64,000 nt of DNA from Nocardioides abyssi. GTDB lineage: Bacteria; Actinomycetota; Actinomycetes; Propionibacteriales; Nocardioidaceae. The stretch covers positions 310,001-374,000 of the forward strand of contig NZ_JAUHJR010000003.1 of NCBI RefSeq assembly GCF_030412915.1, read 5' to 3'. Positions 7,741 through 16,197 of the stretch are shown here, one piece after another (position 1 is the first letter of the stretch; the number at the start of each line of letters is the position of its first letter). The position numbers were made by a program, and so were the translations under genes. The notes beneath the pieces were generated by a model, which saw only the letters and a list, made by a program, of their open reading frames with translations, was not told the DNA's origin and ran no database searches.

Positions 7741-9426
7741 ATGACCGACGTCGACCGACCCGGGCCCCGGGCCGTCGCCGCCCAGCCGGGCAGCGAGCAC
7801 GCGCCCACCTTCGCCCGGCTCGTGGCCGACCGGGCCGAGGACGACGCGACCGCGCTGTGGTTCGAGGAGCGCTCCTGGACCTGGCGCGAGGTCGTCGAGG
7901 AGGCGCGGCTGCGCGCCGGCCTGCTGGACGACCTGCGGAGCGACGGCCCCTGGCACGTCGGGCTGGCGATGGAGAACACCGCCGAGCACCTCTTCTGGTG
8001 GTGCGCCGCCGCGCTGGCCGGCGCGACCGTCGTCGGGATCAACCCGACCCGGCGCGGGCCCGAGCTGGAGCGGGACGTCACCTTCACCCGCTGCCAGGCG
8101 CTCGTCGTCGACGACAGCCGCCGCCCGCTGCTCGACGGGCTGGCCACCGGCGTCTCGCCGGAGCGCACCCTGCACGTCGACGACCCGATCCACGCCGACC
8201 GGCTCGCCGCAGCGGCGCCCCTCGACCTCGCGCGGGCCGACGACGTCGCGGCCGGCACGGCGTACTCCCTCGTCTTCACCTCGGGCACCACCTCCGCGCC
8301 GAAGGCGGTCATCTGCACCCAGGGCCGGCTGGCGCGGATCGCGGTGCAGCAGGTCGAGCGGCGGGCGTTGACGGGCGACGACGTGTTCTACGTGGTGATG
8401 CCGATGTTCCACTCCAACGCGATCATGGCCGGCATCGCGCCGGCGGTGCGCACGGGCGGGACGGTCGTGCTGCGGCGCCGGTTCTCCGCCTCGGCGTGGC
8501 TGCCGGACGTGCGCCGGCACGGGGTGACGTTCTTCAACTACGTCGGCAAGCCGCTGCACTACGTGCTGGCGACGCCCGAGCGGCCCGACGACGCCGACAA
8601 CCCGCTGCGGATCGCCTTCGGCAACGAGGCGTCCGAGCGCGACATCGCGGAGTTCTCGCGGCGCTTCGGCTGCCAGGTGGTCGACTCGTTCGGCTCCAGC
8701 GAGGGCGAGATCCGGGTGATGCGGACCCCCGACACCCCGCCCGGCTCGCTCGGCCGCGCGCCCGAGGGGACCGTCGTGCTCGATCCCGAGACGCTCGAGG
8801 AGTGCCCACCCGCCCACTTCGACGACGCCGGCGTGCTCCTCAACGCCGACGAGGCGGTCGGCGAGATCGTCAACCGGACCGGCGCCGCGCTGTTCGAGGG
8901 CTACTGGGACAACCCCGAGGCCGACGCCCGCCGGCTGCGCCACGGCTGGGTGTGGTCCGGCGACCTGGCCTACCGCGACGCCGACGGCTTCTTCTACTTC
9001 GCCGGCCGCTCCGGCGACTGGCTGCGCGTGGACGGCGAGAACGTCGCGACCGCGCCGGTCGAGCGGCTGCTGGCCCGCTTCTCGGCGTTCTCGAACGTCG
9101 CCGTGCTCGCCGTGCCCGACGAGGCGGTCGGTGACGCGGTGCTGGCGGTCGCGGAGCTCGAGCCGGGTGTCGGCTTCGACGCCGACGCGTTCGCCGACTT
9201 CCTCGCCGCGCAGCCCGACCTCGGCACCACCTGGGTGCCGCGCTACCTGCGCCTGGTCGACGCGCTCCCCCGCACCGCCACCAGCAAGGTCGTCAAGCGC
9301 GCCATCGACCCCAGCGTCGACACCGACCTCGACCGCCTGCTGGTGCGTGTGGGCCGGTCGCTGTCGTACCGACCTGCGAGACCGGCTTCCGCTCCCCGGC
9401 CCCCGGACGACACGCTGACCCCGTGA
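7741..9426 (+). CDS. AMP-dependent acyl-CoA synthetase (FadD17-like)
   Basis: A 561-residue adenylate-forming ligase. It has the P-loop TSGTTSAPKA (about 180-189), substrate-region MPMFHSNAIMAG, the A5-type motif VVDSFGSSEGEI, the A7-type motif WVWSGDLAYRDADGFFYFAGR, and VDGENVATAPVERLLARF plus a C-terminal LPRTATSKVVKR carrying the predicted catalytic Lys. The SGTTSAPKA loop is like that of mycobacterial FadD17. The start at ATG 7741 is supported by GAGGTGA 8 nt upstream. It overlaps the hydratase gene by GTGA at its end, so the two are coupled. The C-terminal tail beyond about residue 535 is proline-rich and unconserved. Together with the first ligase it suggests two acid intermediates in the pathway. 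Confidence 0.86.
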   Translation: MTDVDRPGPRAVAAQPGSEHAPTFARLVADRAEDDATALWFEERSWTWREVVEEARLRAGLLDDLRSDGPWHVGLAMENTAEHLFWWCAAALAGATVVGINPTRRGPELERDVTFTRCQALVVDDSRRPLLDGLATGVSPERTLHVDDPIHADRLAAAAPLDLARADDVAAGTAYSLVFTSGTTSAPKAVICTQGRLARIAVQQVERRALTGDDVFYVVMPMFHSNAIMAGIAPAVRTGGTVVLRRRFSASAWLPDVRRHGVTFFNYVGKPLHYVLATPERPDDADNPLRIAFGNEASERDIAEFSRRFGCQVVDSFGSSEGEIRVMRTPDTPPGSLGRAPEGTVVLDPETLEECPPAHFDDAGVLLNADEAVGEIVNRTGAALFEGYWDNPEADARRLRHGWVWSGDLAYRDADGFFYFAGRSGDWLRVDGENVATAPVERLLARFSAFSNVAVLAVPDEAVGDAVLAVAELEPGVGFDADAFADFLAAQPDLGTTWVPRYLRLVDALPRTATSKVVKRAIDPSVDTDLDRLLVRVGRSLSYRPARPASAPRPPDDTLTP

Positions 9427-10250
9427 GCGACCCCTACTCCCCCGACAACGTCGGCCGCACGGACGTCCCCGAGGCCGCGATCCGCGCGGCGGCCGACCGG
9501 CTGGTCGAGGCCACCCGCGAGGTGCGCCCGTGCGCGCCCGTCCGCGACCTCATCGGGCCGGACGACCTCGCGGCGGCGTACGCCGTCCAGTCCCACCTCG
9601 TCGCCGCCCGGCGCGACGCCGGCGCCCTCGTCGTCGGCCGCAAGATCGGGGCGACCTCGCTCGCGGTGCAGCAGCAGCTCGGCGTCGACCAGCCCGACTT
9701 CGGGTGGCTCTTCGACGACATGGACCTCAGCGGCGCCGACGAGGTGCCGATGGCGCGGCTGCTCCAGCCCAAGGCCGAGGCCGAGGTCGCCTTCGTGCTC
9801 GGCGCCGACCTCGACGAGGGTCCCCTCGACGCCGCCCAGGTGCGCGGCGCCGTCGACCACGCCGTCGCCGCGCTCGAGATCGTCGACAGCCGGATCGCCG
9901 GGTGGGACATCTCCTTCGGCGACACCGTCGCCGACAACGCCTCGAGCGGCCTCTACGTGCTCGGCACCGAGCGCCGCACCCTCGACGAGGTCGAGCCCGT
10001 CGACGTCACCATGCGGATGACCATCGACGGCGAGGAGGTCTCCACCGGCAACGGCGCCGCCTGCCTCGGCGACCCGCTCAACGCGCTGGCCTGGCTGGCC
10101 CGCGCCGCCCGGGCCTACGGCGAGCCGCTCCGCGCCGGCCAGGTCGTCCTCTCCGGCGCGCTCGGCCCCATGCGCGACGTCTCCCCCGGCGCCACCGTCG
10201 TCGCCGAGATCTCCGGCCTCGGCTCGGTCACCGCGCGGTTCTCGGGCTAG
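9423..10250 (+). CDS. 2-keto-4-pentenoate hydratase family protein (MhpD/TesE-like)
   Basis: A 275-residue member of the 2-hydroxypenta-2,4-dienoate hydratase/fumarylacetoacetase-like family. Characteristic motifs are VGRKIGATSLAVQQQLGVDQP, LLQPKAEAEVAFVLG (metal-binding Glu pair), ALEIVDSRIAGW, DNASSGLYVLG and GNGAACLGDPLNALAWLA. Family members add water to a dienoate arising from meta-cleavage of aromatic or steroid rings. The GTG start at 9423 overlaps the ligase stop (GTGA). As the last gene of the cluster it suggests that the pathway runs through a ring-cleavage product. No extradiol dioxygenase, aldolase or acylating aldehyde dehydrogenase is visible in the window, so the rest must be elsewhere. 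Confidence 0.87.
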   Translation: MSDPYSPDNVGRTDVPEAAIRAAADRLVEATREVRPCAPVRDLIGPDDLAAAYAVQSHLVAARRDAGALVVGRKIGATSLAVQQQLGVDQPDFGWLFDDMDLSGADEVPMARLLQPKAEAEVAFVLGADLDEGPLDAAQVRGAVDHAVAALEIVDSRIAGWDISFGDTVADNASSGLYVLGTERRTLDEVEPVDVTMRMTIDGEEVSTGNGAACLGDPLNALAWLARAARAYGEPLRAGQVVLSGALGPMRDVSPGATVVAEISGLGSVTARFSG

Positions 10251-10288
10251 GCGTCGGAGCGGGCGGGCGGCGAGCCGGCGCGCCGCGG

Positions 10289-10315
10289 CAGGTTCAGCGG
10301 CTGGCCGATGAATCT
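10289..10315 (+). repeat. Intergenic direct repeat, copy 1 (27 bp)
   Basis: It begins CAGGTTCAGCGGCTGG and ends GCCGATGAATCT. An identical 27-bp copy is at 10351-10377. Between them lies an inverted arrangement of the same two halves (GGCCGCTGAA at 10323-10332 and TTCATCGGCC at 10335-10344), so the block can form two alternative 9-10 bp hairpins. It separates the convergent hydratase and jetC genes and may also work as a terminator. Confidence 0.8.
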
Positions 10316-10350
10316 CCCGGTTGGCCGCTGAAGTTTCATCGGCCCACCGA

Positions 10351-10377
10351 CAGGTTCAGCGGCTGGCCGATGAATCT
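10351..10377 (+). repeat. Intergenic direct repeat, copy 2 (27 bp), containing the jetC stop
   Basis: Identical to 10289-10315. Read on the minus strand it supplies the last residues (DSSASR) and the stop codon (10356-10358) of jetC, so the repeat forms the present 3' end of that gene. Confidence 0.8.
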
Positions 10378-13300
10378 TCCCCCCGCCCGCCCGCGTCCCG
10401 GATCGGCGTGATCCACGCCTGGTGGGTGGCGCTGTTCTTGGTGATGGCGAGCAGCTCGTCCATGTGCGGCTCCAGGCCGGTGACCTTGTCGAGCGGGACG
10501 CCGACGACCAGCTGGAAGCCGAGCCCCTTCCACGCCTGCACGGCGCGGCCGGCGAACTCCGAGTCGGCCTTGACGAACCCCTCGTCGAGGAAGACCGGCG
10601 CGAAGCGCGGCCGCGACCGCAGCTCGTCGCCGAGGCGGAAGCGCAGCGCCGAGCCGACGATGAACGCCACCAGCTCCTGGGTCTCGCCGCCGCTCTTCTC
10701 CCCCAGCGTGCGGTAGGTCGCGCGCAGCTCGCCGGTCAGGTGGTCGTAGCGCTCGGCGCTGACCTCCACGTGGCGCCGCACGTCGAGCAGCCGGTCGCGG
10801 TCGGAGGTGACGACGCCGTGCGCGCCGGGGGCGGCGGGGCGCAGCTGGTCCATGAATCTGCTGAGCCGGGTGAACCGCTCCTCCAACGCCGCCTCGTCCA
10901 GCTCGCCGGTCGACCCGGCGGACAGCGCCCGGAGGTCCTTGAGGAAGACCTGGACGTGCGCGGGCGCGAGCCGCCGCAAGCGGATCCGCAGCCGGTCCCG
11001 CGTGGCGCCGAACTCCAGCCGTCGCAGGATCGCGTTGATCGGCTCGAGCCGGTCCTCGATCTCCTCGATCGAGGCGGCCATCGCACCGACCAGCGGCACC
11101 AGGTCCTGCCCGCTCCACTCGGTGAGCCGGCGCCGCCACTCCGAGCGCCGCTCGGCCAGGCCGGTGCCGCGCACCTGCTCGAGGATCGCGGCGTAGTCGG
11201 CGTACGACGCGGCGCTCGTGCCGAGGTTCGGCGACTCCCAGCGCGCCTGGTAGAGCCGGAAGATGCCGGCCAGCTCCTCGGCCACCCGCCGGGTCTCGTC
11301 CTCCGCGTCGGCGACGGCCGCGCGCAGCCCCTCGGCGAGCCGGTGGGAGGACTCGGGGAAGCGGGCCAGGTCCTCGGGGTCGGCGGGCGCCGCCGCGGCC
11401 GCGAGCTCGTCGGCGAGTGCGGCCTCCTGCTCCGCGGTCAGCTCGACGTCGCCGGCGCGCTCGACCGCCTCGAGACGGTCCTTGACCGCGTCCTCGTCGT
11501 CGACCAGCGCGCCGTGGGCCTCGCTGAGCTCCCGCGCCCGCTGCTCGAGCGCGAACCGCTCGCGCCGGGTCGCCTCCAGCCGCGCCGCGAGCTCCTCGAC
11601 CTGAGCCTGCAGCACCTGCAGCTTGTCGTCAGCGCTCAGCACGTCCTGGCGGCGCTGCTCGAGCTCGGCGGTGCGCCGCTCGCTCGCGGAGACGTCGAGG
11701 TCGTCGAAGCGGGCGGTCGCGACGGCGTCGTACGCCGTGCGGCGCTGCTCGAGCACGGCCGCGCGGTGGTCGAGGGTCGCCACCTCGGCGTCGAGCGCCT
11801 GCAGCTGCTCCTCCACCGACGCCAGCTCGGCGTCGATCTCGGCGATCGCCTCGGCGTTGGAGAAGCCGATGATGCTGCGCACGTCGGTCCGCCCATGGGT
11901 GCCGCGGCGGCCGTTGCGGGTCTGGCCGGCCGGCGTCACGCGGAAGCCGTCGCCGGCGAGCCCTGCGGCGTCCTCGACGCAGAGCGCGTTGCGCGAGGGG
12001 TGGGCGACGTGGGCCTGCACCCAGCCGGAGAACGGCGAGTCCTGGTGCAGCAGCTTGCCGGCGACCCGCTCGGGGTCGGCCGGGCCGAGGTCGGGCAGCC
12101 CGAGCTCGACGCCCTCGAAGGTCAGCCGCCCGCGCAGCCGCAACCCGTCGATCGCGGCGGAGAAGTGGTCGAGCCGGTCCAGCGGCACCAGCATCAGCCG
12201 GGCGCTGCCGGCGAGGACGGTCTCCACCGCGGTGCGCCACCGGGACTCCTCGGGCGCGACGTCGACGAGCTCGGCGACGTACGGCAGGTCCTCGGGCGAC
12301 AGCCCGCTGGCGCGCGCCACCTCGGCGCGCATCTCGTGCATCCCGGCCGGCACGCGACCGGCTCGGCTCTCCAGCGAGGCGCGCTCGCGGCGCAGCTCGC
12401 CCTGCCGCTGCTGCAGCGGGTAGCGCCGGTCGCGGGTGCCGTCGCGGTCGCGCCGGATCGTCTCCAGCGCCGAGCGGCAGCCGGCCAGCCACTGCCGGGC
12501 GTGCTGCTGGAGCACCGCGAACGCCTCGGCCGACATGAGCGCGCCGTCGAGGTCGAGCGCGGCGGCGGAGTCCTCGTCGGTCGCGCCGTCGGTGAGGTCG
12601 ACCAGCGGCAGCAGCCGCTCCCGGAGGGCGGTGCGCCGCGCGAGGCGGTCCTCGCGGACCACCTCCTCCTGCTGGAGCGCGAGCCCCAGCGACTGCACGG
12701 TCGAGCCGCCGGCGGCGCGGTGCTCCTCCTTGGCGGCCTCGAGGTCACCGAGCAGGGTCTGCTCGGCCGAGACCGCGGAGGCGAGGGCGTCGGCGGTGGT
12801 GGCGCGGGCGTCCCGGTTGTCTGCGACGGCCGCCTCGATGAGCCGCAGGTGGGTGCGCAGCAGCCACAGCCGCAGCGGGGTGTCGCCGGGCAGCGTCACG
12901 CCGTAGGCGTCGAGCGCGGCGAGGCGGGCGGCCGCGGCGGCGCCGCGCTCGTGCAGGTCGGTGATCGGCTCGAGGAGGGCGAGCTTCTCCTCCTCGGTGC
13001 GCATCGCCGCGTAGGCCCGCTCCAGGTCGTCGAAGTGCTCGACGGCGCGGTCGGCGGCGGCGTACGTCGAGGGCCGCTCGAGCACCATCTCCTTGTAGAG
13101 CTCGTCGACGCTGCGGACCTGGTTGCCGGCCTGGATGCGCGCCAGCAGCCGCAGCGCCTTGGCGCCGTCGCCGTTCGCGCCGATGCCGAGGCGGGCGTGC
13201 AGGACCGCGGCGTACTCCGCGTAGGTGCGGTGGACGCGGATGCCCGGGAAGAGCTTCTTGAGCGTGGTGGCGTGGAACCGCTCGCCGACCGCGACCTCGA

Positions 13301-13862
13301 GCGTCCCCATCGGCAGCGCGCCCTCGTGGGTGGCCAGCTGCATCTGCACGTCGGCCGAGCGGGTCGCGCGGCGCGGCACGTAGTAGGTGCGCAGCGCGGT
13401 GAACCGGCCGCCCTGGTCGTTGACGAACGTCATCGCGACCGCGCCCCAGGTGTCGACGCCCTGCCCGCGCAGCAGCCGCTCGACGGGCTTGCCGGTGCGG
13501 GGGTCGTCGACGACGTCGACGGCGCCGCGGAGGTACGACAGCAGGTTGCGCTGCCCGACGCCGCGCGCCCGGCCGGCGACCGCGTCGTTGGACGCGCCGT
13601 TGAACTTCGTGTCCGACGGCATCATCAGCGCCGTGTAGGCGTCGAGCACGGTGCTCTTCCCGACGCCCGAGGCGCCGGAGATCATCGTCGCGTCGCCGCG
13701 CAGCGGGATCGTCGTCAGGCCGCCGAAGCCGCCCCAGTTGACCAGCTGCATCAGCGCCGCGCGCCACTGCATGCCGTCGTCGGAGGGCAGCGAGACGACC
13801 TGCCGGTCGAAGAGCCCCGCGGAGTGCTCGTCCTCGAGGTGCTCGGCCTCTCCGACGCTCAT
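10356..13862 (-). CDS. jetC: JetC-like SMC/SbcC-type ATPase (Wadjet defence system)
   Basis: A 1168-residue ATP-binding protein of the SMC/MukB/SbcC type. Walker A GASGVGKST is at about 63-71, a long Glu/Ala/Arg-rich central region (about 300-950) is predicted to be coiled coil around a hinge-like middle, the ABC signature KSGGETQE is near residue 1057, and Walker B PVFLDEGF is near 1090, followed by a QLVVGVPLDKV stretch. Wadjet complexes bind and extrude circular plasmid DNA loops for cleavage. ATG 13862 overlaps the jetB stop (ATGA). The last residues are encoded by an intergenic repeat, so the natural C-terminus may have been slightly altered. No jetD follows: a plus-strand catabolic gene begins the opposing unit after about 100 bp. 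Confidence 0.88.
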   Translation of the reverse strand: MSVGEAEHLEDEHSAGLFDRQVVSLPSDDGMQWRAALMQLVNWGGFGGLTTIPLRGDATMISGASGVGKSTVLDAYTALMMPSDTKFNGASNDAVAGRARGVGQRNLLSYLRGAVDVVDDPRTGKPVERLLRGQGVDTWGAVAMTFVNDQGGRFTALRTYYVPRRATRSADVQMQLATHEGALPMGTLEVAVGERFHATTLKKLFPGIRVHRTYAEYAAVLHARLGIGANGDGAKALRLLARIQAGNQVRSVDELYKEMVLERPSTYAAADRAVEHFDDLERAYAAMRTEEEKLALLEPITDLHERGAAAAARLAALDAYGVTLPGDTPLRLWLLRTHLRLIEAAVADNRDARATTADALASAVSAEQTLLGDLEAAKEEHRAAGGSTVQSLGLALQQEEVVREDRLARRTALRERLLPLVDLTDGATDEDSAAALDLDGALMSAEAFAVLQQHARQWLAGCRSALETIRRDRDGTRDRRYPLQQRQGELRRERASLESRAGRVPAGMHEMRAEVARASGLSPEDLPYVAELVDVAPEESRWRTAVETVLAGSARLMLVPLDRLDHFSAAIDGLRLRGRLTFEGVELGLPDLGPADPERVAGKLLHQDSPFSGWVQAHVAHPSRNALCVEDAAGLAGDGFRVTPAGQTRNGRRGTHGRTDVRSIIGFSNAEAIAEIDAELASVEEQLQALDAEVATLDHRAAVLEQRRTAYDAVATARFDDLDVSASERRTAELEQRRQDVLSADDKLQVLQAQVEELAARLEATRRERFALEQRARELSEAHGALVDDEDAVKDRLEAVERAGDVELTAEQEAALADELAAAAAPADPEDLARFPESSHRLAEGLRAAVADAEDETRRVAEELAGIFRLYQARWESPNLGTSAASYADYAAILEQVRGTGLAERRSEWRRRLTEWSGQDLVPLVGAMAASIEEIEDRLEPINAILRRLEFGATRDRLRIRLRRLAPAHVQVFLKDLRALSAGSTGELDEAALEERFTRLSRFMDQLRPAAPGAHGVVTSDRDRLLDVRRHVEVSAERYDHLTGELRATYRTLGEKSGGETQELVAFIVGSALRFRLGDELRSRPRFAPVFLDEGFVKADSEFAGRAVQAWKGLGFQLVVGVPLDKVTGLEPHMDELLAITKNSATHQAWITPIRDAGGRGEDSSASR

Positions 13863-14584
13863 GCCTGCTCCCCCGTCTGCTGGTCCGTCTCGTCCTCGAA
13901 CAATCCGTCACCCAGCCCCGCGTCGAGCGGCTCGTCGGCCTCGTCCTCGGCCTGCGGCTCGGCGTTGGCGCGGCGCAGCGAGTCCAGCAGCTCGTGCAGC
14001 AGCTCCAGCGGCAGCAGCGGCTCGACGGCCTCGCTGACCTCGAAGCGGTCCTCGTGCTCGCCGGCGATCAGCAGCCCCGCCTTGACCAGGCCAGCCACCG
14101 CGTTGCGGGCGCGCTTCTCGTCGCCCGACTCGTCGGTGGCGTGCGGGGGCCGGAAGCCCGCGACGTGCTCGAGCAGGTCCTCGCGGTCGACGAAGACCCG
14201 CGCCTCGCCCGCGGCCGCGCCGGCGCGCAGGCGGTTGCGGAGGTGCACCAGCACGATCGTCTCCTCGCGCGACCACGCGGCGTCGTACAGCAGCGTCGGG
14301 AAGCGCCCGCCGGTCTCGGGCGAGGCCTGCCGCTTCCAGGCGACCTCGCGGTCCCGGTCGATGGCGAGGTCGAGGAAGAGGTCGTTGAGCCGCGAGCGCA
14401 GCACCCGCTCGTGCTCGACGAGCACCTGCCAGTCCCGCGGGTGCGTGCGCGCGCTGACGAACCGCTGCTTGAGCAGGGTCACCAGCGCCTGGCGCTGCGC
14501 CTGCTCCAGCCCGCCCTCGTCGCCCTCCCAGAGCGAGACCGAGGCCGGCTCCAGCTCGGCTTCGGTCAGGGTGTCCTGGCTCAT
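13859..14584 (-). CDS. jetB: JetB-like DUF4194 protein (Wadjet)
   Basis: A 241-residue protein placed between a DUF3375-type and an SMC-type gene with ATGA overlaps on both sides, the JetA-JetB-JetC order of Wadjet type I. Its layout fits the DUF4194/MukE-like accessory subunit: an N-terminal helical part (ALVTLLKQRFVSARTHPRDWQVLVEHERVLRSRL), FPTLLYDAAWSREETIVLVHLRNRL, and a winged-helix-like KRARNAVAGLVKAGLLIAGEHEDRFEVSEAVEPLLPLELL, then an acidic tail. In the related complexes this subunit binds the kleisin and DNA. The assignment rests on family resemblance plus gene order. Confidence 0.85.
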   Translation of the reverse strand: MSQDTLTEAELEPASVSLWEGDEGGLEQAQRQALVTLLKQRFVSARTHPRDWQVLVEHERVLRSRLNDLFLDLAIDRDREVAWKRQASPETGGRFPTLLYDAAWSREETIVLVHLRNRLRAGAAAGEARVFVDREDLLEHVAGFRPPHATDESGDEKRARNAVAGLVKAGLLIAGEHEDRFEVSEAVEPLLPLELLHELLDSLRRANAEPQAEDEADEPLDAGLGDGLFEDETDQQTGEQA

Positions 14585-16092
14585 CCGTGGTCCTCGGTCT
14601 CGGTCGTGCGGGTGCGGTCGGGGTCGGGCAGCGGGGTGCGCGGCACGGCGAGCGTGCGGGTGCTGCCGTCGGGACGGACGGCGTCGAAGTCCTCGGTGCC
14701 GACGGGCTCGCCGTCCTCGCTGCGCCAGCCGCGGTCGGCGGCCAGGTGCAGCAGGCCGAAGACCTCGACCGGGCGGCGCAGGTCGACGTCGAGGCCGGCG
14801 AAGAGCTCGCCGAGGGTCGCCGGCGGCAGCAGCGAGGTCAGCGCGGCGTCGACCCGGGCGCGCAGCTCCTCGATCCGCGGACCCCCCTGGGCGACCAGGT
14901 CGGCCAGCGAGACCGCCGGCGCGTCGTCGGGGTCGGCGACCTCGATGGGGTCGGGCAGCACGTCGTCGGCGGGGTCGTGGAACCGCTCGCGGAGGTGGCC
15001 GACGTCGGCGCGCGCGGGCAGGAGGGGTACGTCGTGCGTGGCACGCGGGCCGGTGGTCGCCATCCAGGTGACCAGCTCCGACTCGACCTGCCGCAGCACC
15101 TGCTCCAGCTCGCGGTCGCGGGCCGCGTCGCGGGAGACGATGTAGTCCTTGAGCGTCGCCGTGACCCGCGAGCGCTGCACCAGCACGCGGTCCAGGCCGT
15201 CGCGGACCAGCCGCACCGTGCCGCGCAGCTCGGCCCGCTCGGCGTCGCTGACCAGCCCGTCGGAGAGCGGGTGCTCCAGCAGCGCGGTGAGGTCCTCGCG
15301 CAGCTGGGTCACCAGGCCGTCGTCGCGCAGCAGCGCGAAGGCCCCCTCGAAGGCGCGGCCCTCCTGGGTCGCGGTCATCAGCGCGTCGGCGCGGGCGAGG
15401 TAGTCGTCGATGACCTGGCCGGCGGGGCGGTCCTCGGCGCGGAACGCCGCGAGGATCTCGCCGCGGATCGTGGCGAACCGCTCCTCCACCCGCGCGAAGT
15501 CGCTGGGCAGCGCCGAGACCAGCGACAGCAGCTCGGTGAACCCCTCGAGCATGTAGTCCTCGGTCGCGCCCTCGAGGTCACCGCCGTCGACGAGCCGGTC
15601 GCGCTCGGCCTGCAGCCGCGCGATCTCGGTGTTGAGGATGCCGACGCGGGCCGACCGGTCGGGGTTGGCCTCGGCGTTGAACCGGCGGACCGTGCCGAGG
15701 ATCGTCGCGATCCGGTGCTCGCTGAGGGTGGCGCGGTCGCGCGCGAGGTTCTTGACCAGCTCCAGCGCCTGCTGGGCGTGGGAGGTCAGCGTGTAGACCT
15801 CGCGGCCCTCGTCGTCCAACGAGCGCACCAGCCACTGCCCGCGCATCCACCGCTGGCAGACCTCCCGGCCCGACCCCGTCGGCAGGTCGGTCTCCCCCGC
15901 GGCGCGCGCCTGCGCGAGGTGCTCCTCGACCTGGGTGTGCAGCCGCGCGGTCGGGATCGGCACGTTGTTGCGGCCGAACGCCTCGCGGAAGATCGTGATG
16001 ACCACCGGCGCCTGCCGCTGGTGCAGCAGCGTCAGGGTCGGCTGCGCGAAGGCGCGCCGGACGCCCGCGAGCTCCCCCGCGATCCCGCTCAT
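14581..16092 (-). CDS. jetA: JetA-like DUF3375 protein (Wadjet kleisin)
   Basis: A 503-residue DUF3375 protein, the kleisin-like subunit of Wadjet. The start is placed at ATG 16092 (MSGIAGELAGVRRAFAQPTLTLLHQRQAP) because GAGGGGG precedes it at the right distance; an upstream ATG at 16128 has no such site. The N-terminal winged-helix segment contains LHQRQAPVVITIFREAFG and REVCQRWMRGQWLVRSLDDEGREVYTLTSHAQQALELV; the middle is helical and the C-terminus ends in a D/E/T-rich tail. It is the first gene of the minus-strand jetABC operon, with an ATGA overlap to jetB. Confidence 0.87.
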   Translation of the reverse strand: MSGIAGELAGVRRAFAQPTLTLLHQRQAPVVITIFREAFGRNNVPIPTARLHTQVEEHLAQARAAGETDLPTGSGREVCQRWMRGQWLVRSLDDEGREVYTLTSHAQQALELVKNLARDRATLSEHRIATILGTVRRFNAEANPDRSARVGILNTEIARLQAERDRLVDGGDLEGATEDYMLEGFTELLSLVSALPSDFARVEERFATIRGEILAAFRAEDRPAGQVIDDYLARADALMTATQEGRAFEGAFALLRDDGLVTQLREDLTALLEHPLSDGLVSDAERAELRGTVRLVRDGLDRVLVQRSRVTATLKDYIVSRDAARDRELEQVLRQVESELVTWMATTGPRATHDVPLLPARADVGHLRERFHDPADDVLPDPIEVADPDDAPAVSLADLVAQGGPRIEELRARVDAALTSLLPPATLGELFAGLDVDLRRPVEVFGLLHLAADRGWRSEDGEPVGTEDFDAVRPDGSTRTLAVPRTPLPDPDRTRTTETEDHG

Positions 16093-16197
16093 GCTGATCC
16101 CCCTCGATGCCTGGCAGCCGCCGATCATCCCAGGGCGGGCGGCCCCGGCCGAAACCGGCCGGGCCGTGGTCGCCGTCAGCCCGAGGTCAGCCCGAGG

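Noticed and set aside
4184-7744. A 1186-codon plus-strand frame across the flavoprotein and ligase genes
   Set aside because: It is out of frame with two recognisable enzymes and Arg/Pro-rich throughout.
10422-15071. A 1549-codon open frame opposite jetC and jetB
   Set aside because: It runs antisense to clear SMC-type and DUF4194-type proteins and has low-complexity Arg/Leu/Gly composition.
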